In this document: positions 1-6,866 of the stretch, one piece after another
Layout of the letters: each line of letters starts with the position of its first letter
Numbering within the stretch: the first letter of the stretch is position 1
DNA from: PVC group bacterium
GTDB taxonomy: Bacteria > Verrucomicrobiota > Kiritimatiellia > CAIKKV01 > PXCX01
DNA: 12,070 nt
Reading direction: 5' to 3'
Assembly: GCA_003565195.1 (NCBI GenBank)
Contig: PXCX01000190.1
Coordinates: forward strand, 1 to 12,070
Notes under the pieces: generated by a model
Database searches by the model: none
What the model was told of the DNA's origin: nothing
What the model saw: only the letters and a program-made list of their open reading frames with translations
Made by a program: the position numbers and the translations under genes

Positions 1-951
1 AAAGGGCAGGTTCGCCGGATGCGCCAGCATATCGCCGCGGCTGACATCCAGTTCATCCGCCAAACACAAGGTTACCGATTGCGGGGTGACGGCGTAATCG
101 AGGTCTCCTTCAAAAGATACAATCCGCTGCACCCGGCTTTGACGTCCTGAGGGCAACACCATCACTGTATCCCCCACCCGCACGATGCCTGAGGCGATCA
201 TTCCGCAATAACCCCGGAAATCGGGTGTCGGTCGGTTCACGTATTGAACCGGAAACCTGAAATCGACCAGATTGCGGTCGCCCGCGATTTCAATATTTTC
301 GAGATATCCCAGAAACGGAACCCCCTGATACCACGGCATGCGCTGACTCGGATGAACCACATTATCGCCTTCAAGCGCGCTGATCGGGATATAGGTCAAA
401 TCATTGATATTCAAACGCGCGGCTAAATCGTTGTATTCGGCACGAATATCCTCAAACACCGAGGCGTCATAATTGACCAAATCCATTTTGTTGACCGCCA
501 CGATCGCATGCCGTATCCCGAGCAGCGAGGCGATGAATCCATGCCGTCTGGATTGCGTCAGTACGCCCTGTCGCGCGTCAATCAGAATCACGGCCAGATC
601 GGCGGTTGAGGCTCCGGTAGCCATGTTACGGGTATACTGCACATGGCCCGGTGTATCGGCGATGATGAAACGGCGGCGGGGTGTCGAAAAGTAACGATAG
701 GCAACATCGATCGTAATCCCCTGTTCGCGTTCGGCCTTGAGACCGTCGGTCAACAGCGCCAGATCGACCCGCTCGCGATTGAGACGCCGGGAATCGTCAT
801 GTAACGCAGCCAGATGATCCTCGAACACGTTTTTGCTGTCGGACAACAAGCGCCCAATCAACGTCGATTTTCCGTCGTCAACGCTGCCGGCAGTCGTTAA
901 CCGCAATAGATCGGCTTCCAAATTACGCCGCAACAAGGTTTGTCCGTCCAT
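1..951 (-). CDS. cysN: Sulfate adenylyltransferase subunit 1 (CysN), 3' part outside window
   Basis: GTP-binding large subunit of ATP sulfurylase. GTP hydrolysis by CysN drives formation of adenylyl sulfate from ATP and sulfate by CysD, the first step of cytoplasmic assimilatory sulfate reduction. Reading leftward from the ATG at 951, 317 codons are visible without a stop and run off the left edge. Translational-GTPase motifs are in order: P-loop GSVDDGKST near residues 22-30, switch I with GITID at 78-82, DTPGH at 99-103, NKMD at 154-157 and an SALEGDN G5-type segment further on. The following residues (MPWYQG and a beta-barrel domain 2) are typical of CysN. The start lies 4 bases after the cysD stop, with an AAGGA 13 bases upstream inside cysD, so translational coupling is likely. 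Whether an APS kinase (CysC) domain is fused at the C-terminus cannot be seen. Confidence 0.96.
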   Translation of the reverse strand, partial: MDGQTLLRRNLEADLLRLTTAGSVDDGKSTLIGRLLSDSKNVFEDHLAALHDDSRRLNRERVDLALLTDGLKAEREQGITIDVAYRYFSTPRRRFIIADTPGHVQYTRNMATGASTADLAVILIDARQGVLTQSRRHGFIASLLGIRHAIVAVNKMDLVNYDASVFEDIRAEYNDLAARLNINDLTYIPISALEGDNVVHPSQRMPWYQGVPFLGYLENIEIAGDRNLVDFRFPVQYVNRPTPDFRGYCGMIASGIVRVGDTVMVLPSGRQSRVQRIVSFEGDLDYAVTPQSVTLCLADELDVSRGDMLAHPANLPF

Positions 952-955
952 TTGG

Positions 956-1864
956 CTAGAAATATCCTTCCCGTTTTTTCTGTTCCATGGAACTGTCCTG
1001 GTCATGATCAATCAGGCGGGTAATCCGTTCCGACTGTCGCACAACCATCATTTCCTCGACAATCTCGGCAACGCTGGTTGCGGTCGAACGAATCGCGCCG
1101 GTACAGGGATAACATCCCAGAGTACGAAAGCGACAATATTCATGCGTCGGTTGTTCGTCGGGCCGTAGCGGAGTCCCCTCAAGAAACGGAACCAACCGTC
1201 CGTCACGGACGATCACCGAACGTTTTTCGGAAAAATACATCGGGACTACCGGAATGTTTTCGATCTGAATATACTGCCAGATATCCAGTTCGGTCCAGTT
1301 GGACAAAGGGAAAACACGGATTGATTCCCCGCGATTGATTTGGCCGTTAAATATATTCCATAATTCCGGCCGTTGATTTTTGGGGTCCCATTGACCGTAC
1401 CGATCACGAAACGAGTATATTCGCTCCTTGGCGCGCGACTTCTCCTCGTCACGGCGCCCGCCGCCGAAGGCCGCGTCGTAGCCTCCCTTGCTTAAGGCGT
1501 CCAAAAGTGCCCGGGTTTTAAGTTCGGCACAGCATTTCACAGTGCCGGTCCGCCAGGGATTAACATCGGCGGCGATCGCATCCTCATTGCGATGAACAAC
1601 CAGTTCGACGCCGATTTGTTGGCAGAATTGATCGCGAAACGCGATCATTTCCGGGAATTTCATGCCGGTATCAATATGCAGCAGAGAAAACGGCAGCGGC
1701 GCCGGCGAAAACGCTTTTTGGGCTAGCCGCACCATGACGGAAGAATCTTTGCCAACGGAATACAGCATGACCGGGCGCTCGAATTCGGCGACGACCTCGC
1801 GCAATATGTGAATGCTTTCCGCTTCCAGCAATTGCAATGTTGATAAACGATAATGTTCAGTCAT
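956..1864 (-). CDS. cysD: Sulfate adenylyltransferase subunit 2 (CysD)
   Basis: Catalytic subunit of ATP sulfurylase: ATP plus sulfate gives adenylyl sulfate (APS) and pyrophosphate, working with the CysN GTPase encoded next to it. The product is 302 residues, equal to the usual CysD length. Visible features are the PP-loop SVGKDSS at residues 36-42, HIDTGMKFPEM near 63-73, the GGGRRDEEKSRAKER block near 134-148, LSNWTELDIWQYI at 187-199, and the Cys-containing CRFRTLGCYPCTGA near 244-257. I chose the ATG at 1864 because it gives the family N-terminus (MTEHYRLSTLQLLE) and is preceded by a GAGG ribosome-binding site about 6 bases upstream. The reading frame stays open upstream to 2083, but those 73 codons look non-coding and contain the promoter. 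Transcribed with cysN, divergent from the stress-protein gene. Confidence 0.97.
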   Translation of the reverse strand: MTEHYRLSTLQLLEAESIHILREVVAEFERPVMLYSVGKDSSVMVRLAQKAFSPAPLPFSLLHIDTGMKFPEMIAFRDQFCQQIGVELVVHRNEDAIAADVNPWRTGTVKCCAELKTRALLDALSKGGYDAAFGGGRRDEEKSRAKERIYSFRDRYGQWDPKNQRPELWNIFNGQINRGESIRVFPLSNWTELDIWQYIQIENIPVVPMYFSEKRSVIVRDGRLVPFLEGTPLRPDEQPTHEYCRFRTLGCYPCTGAIRSTATSVAEIVEEMMVVRQSERITRLIDHDQDSSMEQKKREGYF

Positions 1865-1913
1865 ACTAAACCTCGTCCCCCCCGCAAAACATGATGGCCT
1901 GGCAATCGTATTA

Positions 1914-1927
1914 TTGCTCCGGAGCAA
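1914..1927. promoter_or_regulatory. Perfect 14-bp palindrome downstream of the cysD promoter (possible operator)
   Basis: TTGCTCCGGAGCAA is a perfect dyad with no spacer, centred between 1920 and 1921. It begins about 14 bases downstream of the proposed cysD -10 hexamer, which places it across or just after the expected transcription start. That is a classic position for a repressor site; it could also form a short hairpin in the cysDN leader. The regulator is unknown and no second copy was seen in the window. The dyad is seen directly; the operator role is inference. Confidence 0.45.
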
Positions 1928-1940
1928 CCCAATGGCGCGC

Positions 1941-1969
1941 AATATACCTGACACAATGTCCGATTTCAA
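1941..1969 (-). promoter_or_regulatory. Sigma70-type promoter of cysDN
   Basis: Reading leftward, TTGAAA (1969-1964) is separated by exactly 17 bases from TATATT (1946-1941). Each hexamer matches the sigma70 consensus at 5 of 6 positions. Transcription would begin near 1934, giving a cysD leader of about 70 bases that includes the palindrome at 1914-1927 and a run of seven G on the sense strand. This is the best promoter match noticed in the divergent region. Confidence 0.6.
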
Positions 1970-1977
1970 GATTTTAA

Positions 1978-2005
1978 TTGTATTATCGCGGCGATATGGT
2001 AGGCT
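1978..2005 (+). promoter_or_regulatory. Weak candidate promoter for the universal stress protein gene
   Basis: TTGTAT (1978-1983) and TAGGCT (2000-2005) are 16 bases apart, and a TG lies one base before the -10, as in extended -10 promoters. The -10 hexamer is a poor match (3 of 6). The site lies back to back with the cysDN promoter, 8 bases from its -35. It is offered only because the gene needs a promoter in this interval. Confidence 0.25.
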
Positions 2006-2110
2006 ATTGATGAGTCCAAACCGCATTTGCGACGACCGGCCCCCTATCGGCAACGTCGTCGGGAAGACATGCACAAGGCGCAACCCAAATACTTTTAAGG
2101 AATGCCAACC

Positions 2111-2947
2111 ATGATCAAAAACATATTGGTAGGGACCGACGGTTCCACTTACAGCATAACGGCATGCCGGTACGCGATCGACCTATCGCAACGGCTGCAA
2201 GCGCGACTTATGGGTTTACACGTGATTGACGCGCGTTCCCTGGAAGGACCTCTGCTGGCCGATGTCTCCAATTGGGTCGGAGCTCAGCCCTATGGCGGGC
2301 AACGCTTTTCGTTTCACAAAATGATGGAAGAACGGGGCCGCAACATCCTCGATGCGTTTGAAAAAGAGGCGATCGAAAAAGGGATTACCCCGGAAAAAAT
2401 CATGACCGTCGGTCACCCGGTCTCGGTTGTTCTGCGCGCAGAAGACCGTGCCGATTTACTGATTGTGGGGCGTAAAGGCGAACATGCGGAATGGAATGAC
2501 GAGATGGTCGGTTCCAGCGTCGATCGTTTGGTAAGGCGCTCACTGAGTCCCTGCTTGGTGACTCCTAAAAAGTTCCGGCCCATCAATCGCATTCTAGCGG
2601 CTTACGACGGCAGCGGTCATGCCGCTCGGGCCTTGCAAACGGCGGTCAGCCTGACGCAATCTTTGTCGGCCGAGCTAAACGTGCTTACAGTAGGCAAGGA
2701 TGATTCCGCGACCCGGGCCATCCTTGACGAAGCCCGCAAGCGACTGGCGGCTTACGGCATCGAAGTTTCACCGATCTTACGCCCCGGACGTCCAGAACGC
2801 GTCATCCTTGAAGAAGCCGCCGAACGGGAAGCGGACCTGATCGTCGCAGGAACCCATGGTCACGGTCGTATCCGCGAGCGTATTTTGGGCGGTATTACCC
2901 ATGCCATGTTAACCCACGCAGATATCGCGTTGATGATGGTGCGCTAA
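2111..2947 (+). CDS. Tandem-domain universal stress protein (UspA family)
   Basis: A 278-residue cytoplasmic protein with two UspA-type alpha/beta domains in tandem, roughly residues 1-152 and 158-278. Each begins with the family pattern: MIKNILVGTDGS at the start and INRILAAYDGS at 158-168. Each ends with a nucleotide-loop-like segment: LLIVGRKGEH...VGSS in the first and LIVAGTHGHG...ILGG in the second. Neither loop is canonical: the first has ten residues before GS instead of nine, and the second has GG where G(S/T) is usual. ATP binding is therefore uncertain. Such proteins are generally linked to stress survival; the specific role is unknown. The ATG at 2111 is preferred over 2102 because AAGGA at 2097-2101 is 9 bases from the former and directly touches the latter. 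It may lead a transcript with trmJ and ribE. Confidence 0.93.
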   Translation: MIKNILVGTDGSTYSITACRYAIDLSQRLQARLMGLHVIDARSLEGPLLADVSNWVGAQPYGGQRFSFHKMMEERGRNILDAFEKEAIEKGITPEKIMTVGHPVSVVLRAEDRADLLIVGRKGEHAEWNDEMVGSSVDRLVRRSLSPCLVTPKKFRPINRILAAYDGSGHAARALQTAVSLTQSLSAELNVLTVGKDDSATRAILDEARKRLAAYGIEVSPILRPGRPERVILEEAAEREADLIVAGTHGHGRIRERILGGITHAMLTHADIALMMVR

Positions 2948-2976
2948 ACATACCTGGCGTGACAGGGGACACTGAC

Positions 2977-3741
2977 ATGGGGTCGCCGCTTGACAATATA
3001 CGGGTTGTATTAACCGCGCCGATTTACGGCGGCAACGTCGGCGCGATCTGTCGCGCCATGGGCAACATGGGAATCTCCGACTTGGTGATCGCGGCGCCGG
3101 AACCCCTGGATCGGGATAATGTCTTGCGCATGGCATGCGCGGCCGCGTCGATCTTTAATAACCGGCGCGAAACGGCAACGCTTAAGGAAGCCGTCAGTGA
3201 CTGTATTCTGGTTGCCGGCACATCGGCACGGGAAGGCTTGTATCGCAGTCACTCGTGCACGCCGCGCGAGGTAACGCCGCGCCTGTTGCAATCCGCCTCC
3301 CAGGGTAAAATCGCGTTGGTGTTTGGCCGAGAAACCCATGGTCTCAGCAATGAGGAGCTGGCCTTGTGCACCGAGATCATAAGAATCCCGACAGGAAACG
3401 AAATCTCCTCGTTGAACATTTCGCAGGCAGTCATGGTTTGTCTTTATGAATTGTTCGTTTGCACCGATTATTACGAGCCACCAACGGAAGCGTCACCCCC
3501 GGCAACATCGGAATTACGGGAACGGATGCTGGATATCTGGCAGAACGCCCTGCTCCGGATAGGCTTCATGGAACCTGAAAAAACCATGCATATCATGCTG
3601 GGAATGCGCCGTATTTTATCGCGCGACACCTTGTCGGTCAACGATGTTCGCATTCTAATGGGGATTGGACGCCAAATGCTATGGTATGCTTCACAACAGG
3701 ATGCACAAATTCAACCATCAGCCCCATCCGAATCTTCATGA
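2977..3741 (+). CDS. trmJ: SPOUT-class tRNA 2'-O-methyltransferase, TrmJ type
   Basis: Predicted S-adenosylmethionine-dependent enzyme that methylates the 2'-hydroxyl of nucleotide 32 in the tRNA anticodon loop. The 254 residues are close to the usual TrmJ length. SpoU/TrmH motifs are visible in order: APIYGGNVGAICRAMGNMG at residues 14-32 (motif 1), LVFGRETHGLSNEEL at 114-128 (motif 2), and IRIPTGNEISSLNISQAV at 135-152 (motif 3), which forms the knotted cofactor site. The C-terminal region with RRILSRDTLSVNDVRILMGI (211-230) is the extension that separates TrmJ from short TrmH-type proteins. I chose the ATG at 2977 because AGGGGA (2964-2969) sits 7 bases upstream; the in-frame GTG at 2959 would overlap that ribosome-binding site. 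It follows the stress-protein gene by 29 bases. A related SPOUT methyltransferase with another target cannot be excluded. Confidence 0.9.
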   Translation: MGSPLDNIRVVLTAPIYGGNVGAICRAMGNMGISDLVIAAPEPLDRDNVLRMACAAASIFNNRRETATLKEAVSDCILVAGTSAREGLYRSHSCTPREVTPRLLQSASQGKIALVFGRETHGLSNEELALCTEIIRIPTGNEISSLNISQAVMVCLYELFVCTDYYEPPTEASPPATSELRERMLDIWQNALLRIGFMEPEKTMHIMLGMRRILSRDTLSVNDVRILMGIGRQMLWYASQQDAQIQPSAPSESS

Positions 3742-3750
3742 AAGGACATG

Positions 3751-4401
3751 ATGTTTACCGGATTAATCACTGATATCGGCTGTGTCAACAGTCTCCAAAC
3801 GCGCAGCCGCGGCGGCATGCGGTTGACGATCCGCATCAACACGTGGCAGGAACCGCCGCAAATTGGCGAAAGCATTGCCGTGCAGGGCGTTTGCCTTACC
3901 GTCAACACGGCAACCCGAAATTCTTTTGATTGCGACATGTTGCAGGAAACCGCCACACGCACCAACCTTGGCCGGAGCCGTCCGGGCACCGAAGTCAACC
4001 TGGAACGGGCGTTGCGCGCAGGCGATCGCCTGGGAGGCCATCTGGTAAGTGGCCATATCGATGGTTTGGGTGTATGCAGCGCAATCGACCGGGCAGGAGC
4101 CGATTATGTGCTGACCATCCGGGCCGGTGCTGATCTGATTGCTGATGTCGTAGCCAAGGGTTCGATTGCCTGCGATGGCGTCAGTTTGACGGTGGCCCGA
4201 CTGGAAACTGACCGGTTTTCGGTCCATGTAATCCCGCACACCTGGCAGGCAACCACGTTACGAAAACTGCGTGTCGGCGACACCCTTAACTTGGAAACCG
4301 ATCTAATCGGCAAACATGCTGCCCGGCGATCAGTCCCGCAAAACCAAACCGCATCAAGCGTTACTCTGGGAAAATTACGCCAAAGTGGTTTCGATGTTTA
4401 A
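3751..4401 (+). CDS. ribE: Riboflavin synthase, alpha-chain type
   Basis: Catalyses dismutation of two 6,7-dimethyl-8-ribityllumazine molecules to riboflavin and a pyrimidinedione, the last step of riboflavin synthesis. The 216-residue protein shows the two lumazine-binding beta-barrel repeats expected: MFTGLI at the N-terminus, GESIAVQGVCLTV at 39-51 with conserved Cys48, GGHLVSGHIDG at 95-105 with His97 and His102, KGSIACDGVSLTV at 136-148, and LETDLIGKH near 181-189. Two adjacent ATGs occur; the second, at 3751, gives the canonical MFTG start and the better spacing from AAAGGA (3741-3746). It starts 9 bases after the trmJ stop, so no room exists for an FMN riboswitch directly upstream. Its last 8 bases overlap the start of the next gene. 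No other riboflavin gene is in the window. Confidence 0.96.
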   Translation: MFTGLITDIGCVNSLQTRSRGGMRLTIRINTWQEPPQIGESIAVQGVCLTVNTATRNSFDCDMLQETATRTNLGRSRPGTEVNLERALRAGDRLGGHLVSGHIDGLGVCSAIDRAGADYVLTIRAGADLIADVVAKGSIACDGVSLTVARLETDRFSVHVIPHTWQATTLRKLRVGDTLNLETDLIGKHAARRSVPQNQTASSVTLGKLRQSGFDV

Positions 4402-6631
4402 CTCATTTACTCAAACAATTTGCGACTTAAGACCTATTGAACGGAAGACGGTTGGGTCGTTAACCGCTTCTCTTATCGCAATCGTGAGCGCGATCTTGCA
4501 CCCCGTATCTCTGCCGGCCCATCCGATCGCGCCCCCTACCCCGCCGCCCATCTTCAGACGCTCGCTTCCAGCGTCTCTTCCCGTGTTGGCCGACCCCGCG
4601 CTGATTCAAACTACCTGCGCGCACACCGATCCGGCACCGATCCGACAGATTCTTTCCGAACCTGTATCGACTTTACGGGAACGCGCCGAAGATCTTTCCG
4701 ACGTGACCGTTTCCCCAGCCAATCCGGTCTATCCGATCGTCCAATCCGAGGTGGTTGCCGAAGGCAATCACGCGTTTCATCTGGCCCATCCTGCTTTTAC
4801 GGAACACACCATTACCTTGAACACGCCGATAGCGCCGCAAGCCAACACCATGGTGTTCTTCGAAAGTCGTTTGCAGTGGGCCACCGAATATCAGGAGGCA
4901 CGTTTCCAGGTCTCCAGCGATGGCGGCAACAGTTGGGCCACCTTATGGTCACGAGCCGGCACCGGGAATGGCGGACAAACCGTGTTCGAGCTGGTGACGG
5001 TGGCGCTCGACACCTACACCGGTCAACATTTGTATCTGCGCTTTCATTATGCCTGGAAAGGCGTAAGCGCATTTACCGGTACCGGCACAGATGTAGGTTG
5101 GATCATCGACGATATTCAGGTCGGAACGTCATTCATTCCGCGCGTTTACAATGGATTTGGCGACCCATCGCCGCAGGAAATCCTTGCCGTCGAATACATC
5201 AACCGGGCACGCGCCGATGCGCTGGCAGAAGCGCAAAGATTACGGAATACGTCCGATCCGGACGTCCTGAATTCTGTGAATTATTTCAATGTTAATTTTG
5301 ACGAAATGGAGGATCAGTTTTCAGATTTAAATCAACATGTGGCGCCGTTGGCGATCAATGCCAAGCTAACCCAGGCAGCCCGGCTGCATAGTGACGACAT
5401 GTACCGCAATGTTTTCCAGAGCCATTTCAGCTCGACTAATCCAACGCATCCCAATCAACCGGGAGACGACCCCGTCGAGCGCATCAGCCGTCAGGGCTAC
5501 AATTGGCACTATTTGGCCGAGAACGTATACGCATTCGGGAAATCGGTTTGGCATACCCATGCCGCATACAATATCGACTGGGGATCCGGCGATTACGGCA
5601 TGCAAGACCCGCCCGGCCATCGCGAAGCCATTCATAATCCCGAATTACGGGAAATCGGCGTTGGCATCCGGCAGGGCAGCAATACCGCCGGCAATACAAC
5701 CGTCGGCCCCGTCATCTCAACCCAGAAATTCGGCACCGATCCGGATGCCGACCATCCGTTTCTGGTCGGTGTAACCTACGTTGATGCGGACAGCGACGGT
5801 TTCTATTCCACGGGCGCGGGATTAGGCGCTGTTAGCGTCACCGTGAGCGACGCCAGTTTTATGGCCACCAGCTCGACGCACGGTGCGTACGCCGTGCCAT
5901 TGCCACCGGGCAAAGGAACCTATTCGGTTACATTCAGTAAAGGCGGCTACATGTCCGAAACCCATGAGATAACCGTAATGAACGCCGGGAACGTTAAACT
6001 CGACTATCTGGCCCAGCCGGCGCATATCTTAACATATACTGCCGGCGCGGGCGGCTCGATCTCAGGAGCTGCGTCACAAACCGTGATTTCCGGTGATGAC
6101 GGCGATCCCGTCACGGCCATACCGGAGACGGGCGCCGTTTTCGCAAGATGGAGCGACGGCGTCACACAAGAGCAACGTACGGACATCAACGTGCAGGAAG
6201 ACAGAAGCGTTACCGCGCATTTCCAGAGCGAAAAGGGCACTGATCTTGATTGGTATGCAAATCATGGATTTACCCCCGAAGGCAGCCAGACCTGGTCCGA
6301 TTTGGACGATTATCACATTCAAATCAAGGGCACTACCCTTTACGAGGAATACGTCGCCGATACAGACCCAAATAATCCTGACGATGTTTTTCAATGCGAC
6401 GTTTTCGATCCCGGAGATACAAATGGAAACGAAATTACCGTTTATTTTCGTTCTTCAATTAATCGCCTCTACACATTGCAATCCCTTTCTGAATTACACA
6501 ACGGTGATTGGACCGATGTACCCGGTGCGGGACCCCGACCGGGCAATGGCGCCCAGGCTAAGGACAGCCTTTCAGACAGTAACAACCCGCTCACGGGAAG
6601 GTATTATCGAATCAAGGTCACGGTCCCGTGA
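4394..6631 (+). CDS. Secreted multidomain CAP/SCP-domain protein
   Basis: A 745-residue predicted exported protein. Residues 1-42 look like a signal peptide with a long basic n-region, a hydrophobic core at about 20-40 and likely cleavage after LPA (42). After a proline-rich linker, residues about 103-247 resemble a MAM/jelly-roll-like beta-sandwich (SSDGGNSW, GWIIDDIQVG). Residues about 260-448 form a CAP (SCP/PR-1) domain: EYINRAR, LTQAARLHSDDM with His332, LAENVY with Glu376, GHREAIHNPELREIGVGI with His409 and Glu420, and STQKFG. A carboxypeptidase-regulatory-like beta domain (about 459-538) follows, then an InlB-like repeat (545-611, 'FARWSDG...VTAHF') and a C-terminal module (616-745) of a kind I associate with PVC bacteria. 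The ATG at 4394 overlaps ribE by 8 bases and has no strong ribosome-binding site, suggesting translational coupling. Bacterial CAP functions are mostly unknown; protease activity should not be assumed. Confidence 0.88.
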   Translation: MFNSFTQTICDLRPIERKTVGSLTASLIAIVSAILHPVSLPAHPIAPPTPPPIFRRSLPASLPVLADPALIQTTCAHTDPAPIRQILSEPVSTLRERAEDLSDVTVSPANPVYPIVQSEVVAEGNHAFHLAHPAFTEHTITLNTPIAPQANTMVFFESRLQWATEYQEARFQVSSDGGNSWATLWSRAGTGNGGQTVFELVTVALDTYTGQHLYLRFHYAWKGVSAFTGTGTDVGWIIDDIQVGTSFIPRVYNGFGDPSPQEILAVEYINRARADALAEAQRLRNTSDPDVLNSVNYFNVNFDEMEDQFSDLNQHVAPLAINAKLTQAARLHSDDMYRNVFQSHFSSTNPTHPNQPGDDPVERISRQGYNWHYLAENVYAFGKSVWHTHAAYNIDWGSGDYGMQDPPGHREAIHNPELREIGVGIRQGSNTAGNTTVGPVISTQKFGTDPDADHPFLVGVTYVDADSDGFYSTGAGLGAVSVTVSDASFMATSSTHGAYAVPLPPGKGTYSVTFSKGGYMSETHEITVMNAGNVKLDYLAQPAHILTYTAGAGGSISGAASQTVISGDDGDPVTAIPETGAVFARWSDGVTQEQRTDINVQEDRSVTAHFQSEKGTDLDWYANHGFTPEGSQTWSDLDDYHIQIKGTTLYEEYVADTDPNNPDDVFQCDVFDPGDTNGNEITVYFRSSINRLYTLQSLSELHNGDWTDVPGAGPRPGNGAQAKDSLSDSNNPLTGRYYRIKVTVP

Positions 6632-6671
6632 GTATCGCGCACGGATCGACGGTGCCGGCTCGAAAAATTAC

Positions 6672-6700
6672 GGTATCACGGGAATATGGATCGTGATACC
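6672..6700. repeat. Perfect 9-bp inverted repeat
   Basis: GGTATCACG (6672-6680) and CGTGATACC (6692-6700) are perfect inverted copies around an 11-base loop. They lie 40 bases after the stop of the secreted CAP gene and 17 bases before a candidate promoter. No T-run follows, so it is a poor intrinsic terminator; it could be a transcript-end hairpin or a protein-binding site upstream of the promoter. The structure is seen directly; the role is unknown. Confidence 0.55.
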
Positions 6701-6717
6701 ACATGATAAATACAGGC

Positions 6718-6745
6718 TTGATTCTACAACCCGGCGTGATATGAT
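6718..6745 (+). promoter_or_regulatory. Candidate promoter for the ceramidase-like/aminotransferase genes
   Basis: TTGATT (6718-6723) and TATGAT (6740-6745) are separated by 16 bases. The -35 matches the sigma70 consensus at 4 positions and the -10 at 5 of 6. Transcription would start near 6752, leaving a leader of about 115 bases before the ATG at 6867, with two hairpins inside it. The assignment is by consensus only. Confidence 0.35.
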
Positions 6746-6800
6746 GCTCCGCAAAGCAATTGTCAAATTGTGAAAAGTACGACATTCTCGTTTTAAAAAC

Positions 6801-6838
6801 GGCAGCAAGAATACGCTGCCTTTGCGTCAATTTTTGAC
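6801..6838 (+). terminator. Stem-loop pair; weak terminator or leader attenuator
   Basis: GGCAGC (6801-6806) pairs with GCTGCC (6815-6820) around an 8-base loop, with an A-run before it and TTT after it. A second small hairpin follows: GTCAA (6826-6830) and TTGAC (6834-6838) around TTT. If transcription comes from the secreted CAP gene, the first could terminate it, though the T-tract is interrupted. If transcription starts at 6752, both hairpins lie in the leader of the next gene and could act in attenuation. The second hairpin partly rebuilds the T-run. Confidence 0.3.
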
Positions 6839-6866
6839 TAAACAATCCAAACAGGCTTTATCCACT

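Noticed and set aside
1865..2083. Upstream in-frame extension of cysD to an ATG at 2083
   Set aside because: It would make a 375-residue protein against the usual 302, has no CysD-like sequence, and contains the promoter and palindrome. The ATG at 1864 has a good ribosome-binding site.
3742..3750. FMN riboswitch before riboflavin synthase
   Set aside because: Only 9 bases separate the trmJ stop and the ribE start, which leaves no room for the element, and no RFN-like sequence was noticed elsewhere.
3763..4239. Long antisense frame of 158 codons opposite ribE
   Set aside because: It mirrors the strongly supported riboflavin synthase gene and shows no recognisable protein features.
6093..6773. 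Plus-strand frame of 226 codons overlapping the end of the secreted CAP gene
   Set aside because: Most of it lies within the CAP gene in another frame; the product is basic and low in recognisable structure, with no ribosome-binding site.
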